This document shows, in pieces, positions 12,688 through 13,041 of a DNA stretch of 13,041 nucleotides. The notes under the pieces are model-generated. The model saw only the letters and a list, made by a program, of their open reading frames with translations. It was not told the origin of the DNA and did no database searches. Each line of letters begins with the position of its first letter. Within the stretch, counting starts at the first letter, position 1. The DNA is from Chloroflexota bacterium (GTDB lineage Bacteria > Chloroflexota > UBA6077 > CF-72): positions 1 to 13,041 of the forward strand of contig JAFAPL010000316.1 of assembly GCA_019247135.1 (NCBI GenBank). Direction: 5' to 3'. The translations under genes and the position numbers were made by a program.

Positions 12688-13041
12688 ATGGGGTTCGTTG
12701 TCTTGTTGGCCCAGCCGCGCGGGTTCTGCGCTGGGGTGGAGCGCGCGATCCGCACGGTCGAGCTGGCGCTGGATGCCAGGGCGGCGGGTGACGAGCGACC
12801 GGTCTACGTGCGTCACGAGATCGTGCACAACAAGGTGGTTGTGGACGACCTGCGAGCGCGCGGGGCGGTGTTCGTGGACGACACGTTGGAGATCCCGTCA
12901 GGGGCGACGGCGGTGTTTTCGGCGCACGGCGTCTCGCCCCTGGTGCGCGCCGAGGCGGCCGCGAGAGACCTGGTCACGCTGGACGCGACGTGTCCGCTCG
13001 TCTCGCGTGTGCACGCGGCGGTGCTGCGTTACGCCGCGCGC
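12688..13041 (+). CDS. ispH: 4-hydroxy-3-methylbut-2-enyl diphosphate reductase (3' end outside window)
   Basis: The first 118 residues of IspH (LytB), the last enzyme of the MEP isoprenoid pathway, which reduces HMBPP to IPP and DMAPP with a [4Fe-4S] cluster in the cytoplasm. Hallmarks seen: [11 protein letters not shown] with cluster ligand Cys14; YVRHEIVHN with substrate-binding His43; VFSAHGVSP with His80; [11 protein letters not shown] with the second cluster Cys102. The third Cys and the C-terminal domain are beyond the window. ATG 12688 is chosen because it sits at the normal IspH N-terminus and has a weak purine-rich ribosome site (GAAGAGAG). It is separated from the racemase gene by 182 nt holding an SOS-type promoter, which may or may not drive it. 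Confidence 0.96.
   Translation, partial: MGFVVLLAQPRGFCAGVERAIRTVELALDARAAGDERPVYVRHEIVHNKVVVDDLRARGAVFVDDTLEIPSGATAVFSAHGVSPLVRAEAAARDLVTLDATCPLVSRVHAAVLRYAAR

Noticed and set aside
12142..12828. 228-codon minus-strand frame covering the racemase end, the SOS promoter and the ispH start
   Set aside because: It is antisense to two conserved genes. The repeated peptide in it simply reflects the 36-bp duplication.

Overview
The window is a high-GC bacterial chromosome segment with many GTG/TTG starts, several start codons lying 7-8 nt after a -10-like hexamer (leaderless-type), a Gram-positive-type LexA box, and an ECF sigma factor coupled to a DUF5667-type membrane protein. Together these point to Chloroflexota (an actinobacterium-like Terrabacteria relative is the alternative). 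This assignment is an inference; there is no rRNA or other marker gene to settle it. No phage, IS element, CRISPR array, tRNA or rRNA was seen.

Layout. 3-422 (+): the C-terminal end of a UvrA-family ATPase, convergent with 442-2016 (-), a lipoprotein-like HlyD/RND membrane-fusion protein whose transporter partner is not in the window. 2161-2694 (+): a NYN/LabA-like PIN-fold protein. 2774-5751 (-): an ECF sigma factor and, overlapping it by 4 nt, a 791-aa DUF5667-type transmembrane protein with an extremely long disordered tail, the likely sigma regulator. Upstream on the same strand is a membrane-anchored mono-haem cytochrome c (5868-6461), divergent from a GbsR/MarR-type regulator (6632-7219). 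7239-7792 (-): two small genes, one of unknown function and one with two membrane helices, lying downstream of an iron-ADH/maleylacetate-reductase-family gene (7823-8980, -).

From 9054 the + strand carries a run of four metabolic genes: a mycothiol-dependent maleylpyruvate-isomerase-family protein, a VOC (glyoxalase/extradiol-fold) enzyme, a two-domain GNAT acetyltransferase coupled to it by a 4-nt overlap, and a proline-racemase-superfamily enzyme of Ser/Cys active-site type. The divergent 9-kb intergenic region and the VOC leader are dense in perfect inverted repeats, suggesting local control. Family by family the set suggests degradation or detoxification of ring-cleavage-type or carbonyl metabolites, but no substrate can be read from the sequence.

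The right end holds the two most striking non-coding signals: a 36-bp tandem duplication that copies the last 11 codons and stop of the racemase gene, and immediately after it a near-consensus promoter (TTGACT-17-TATCAT) with an embedded LexA/SOS box. Only ten codons of open frame follow its Shine-Dalgarno, and the next gene is ispH (12688 to the window end, partial).
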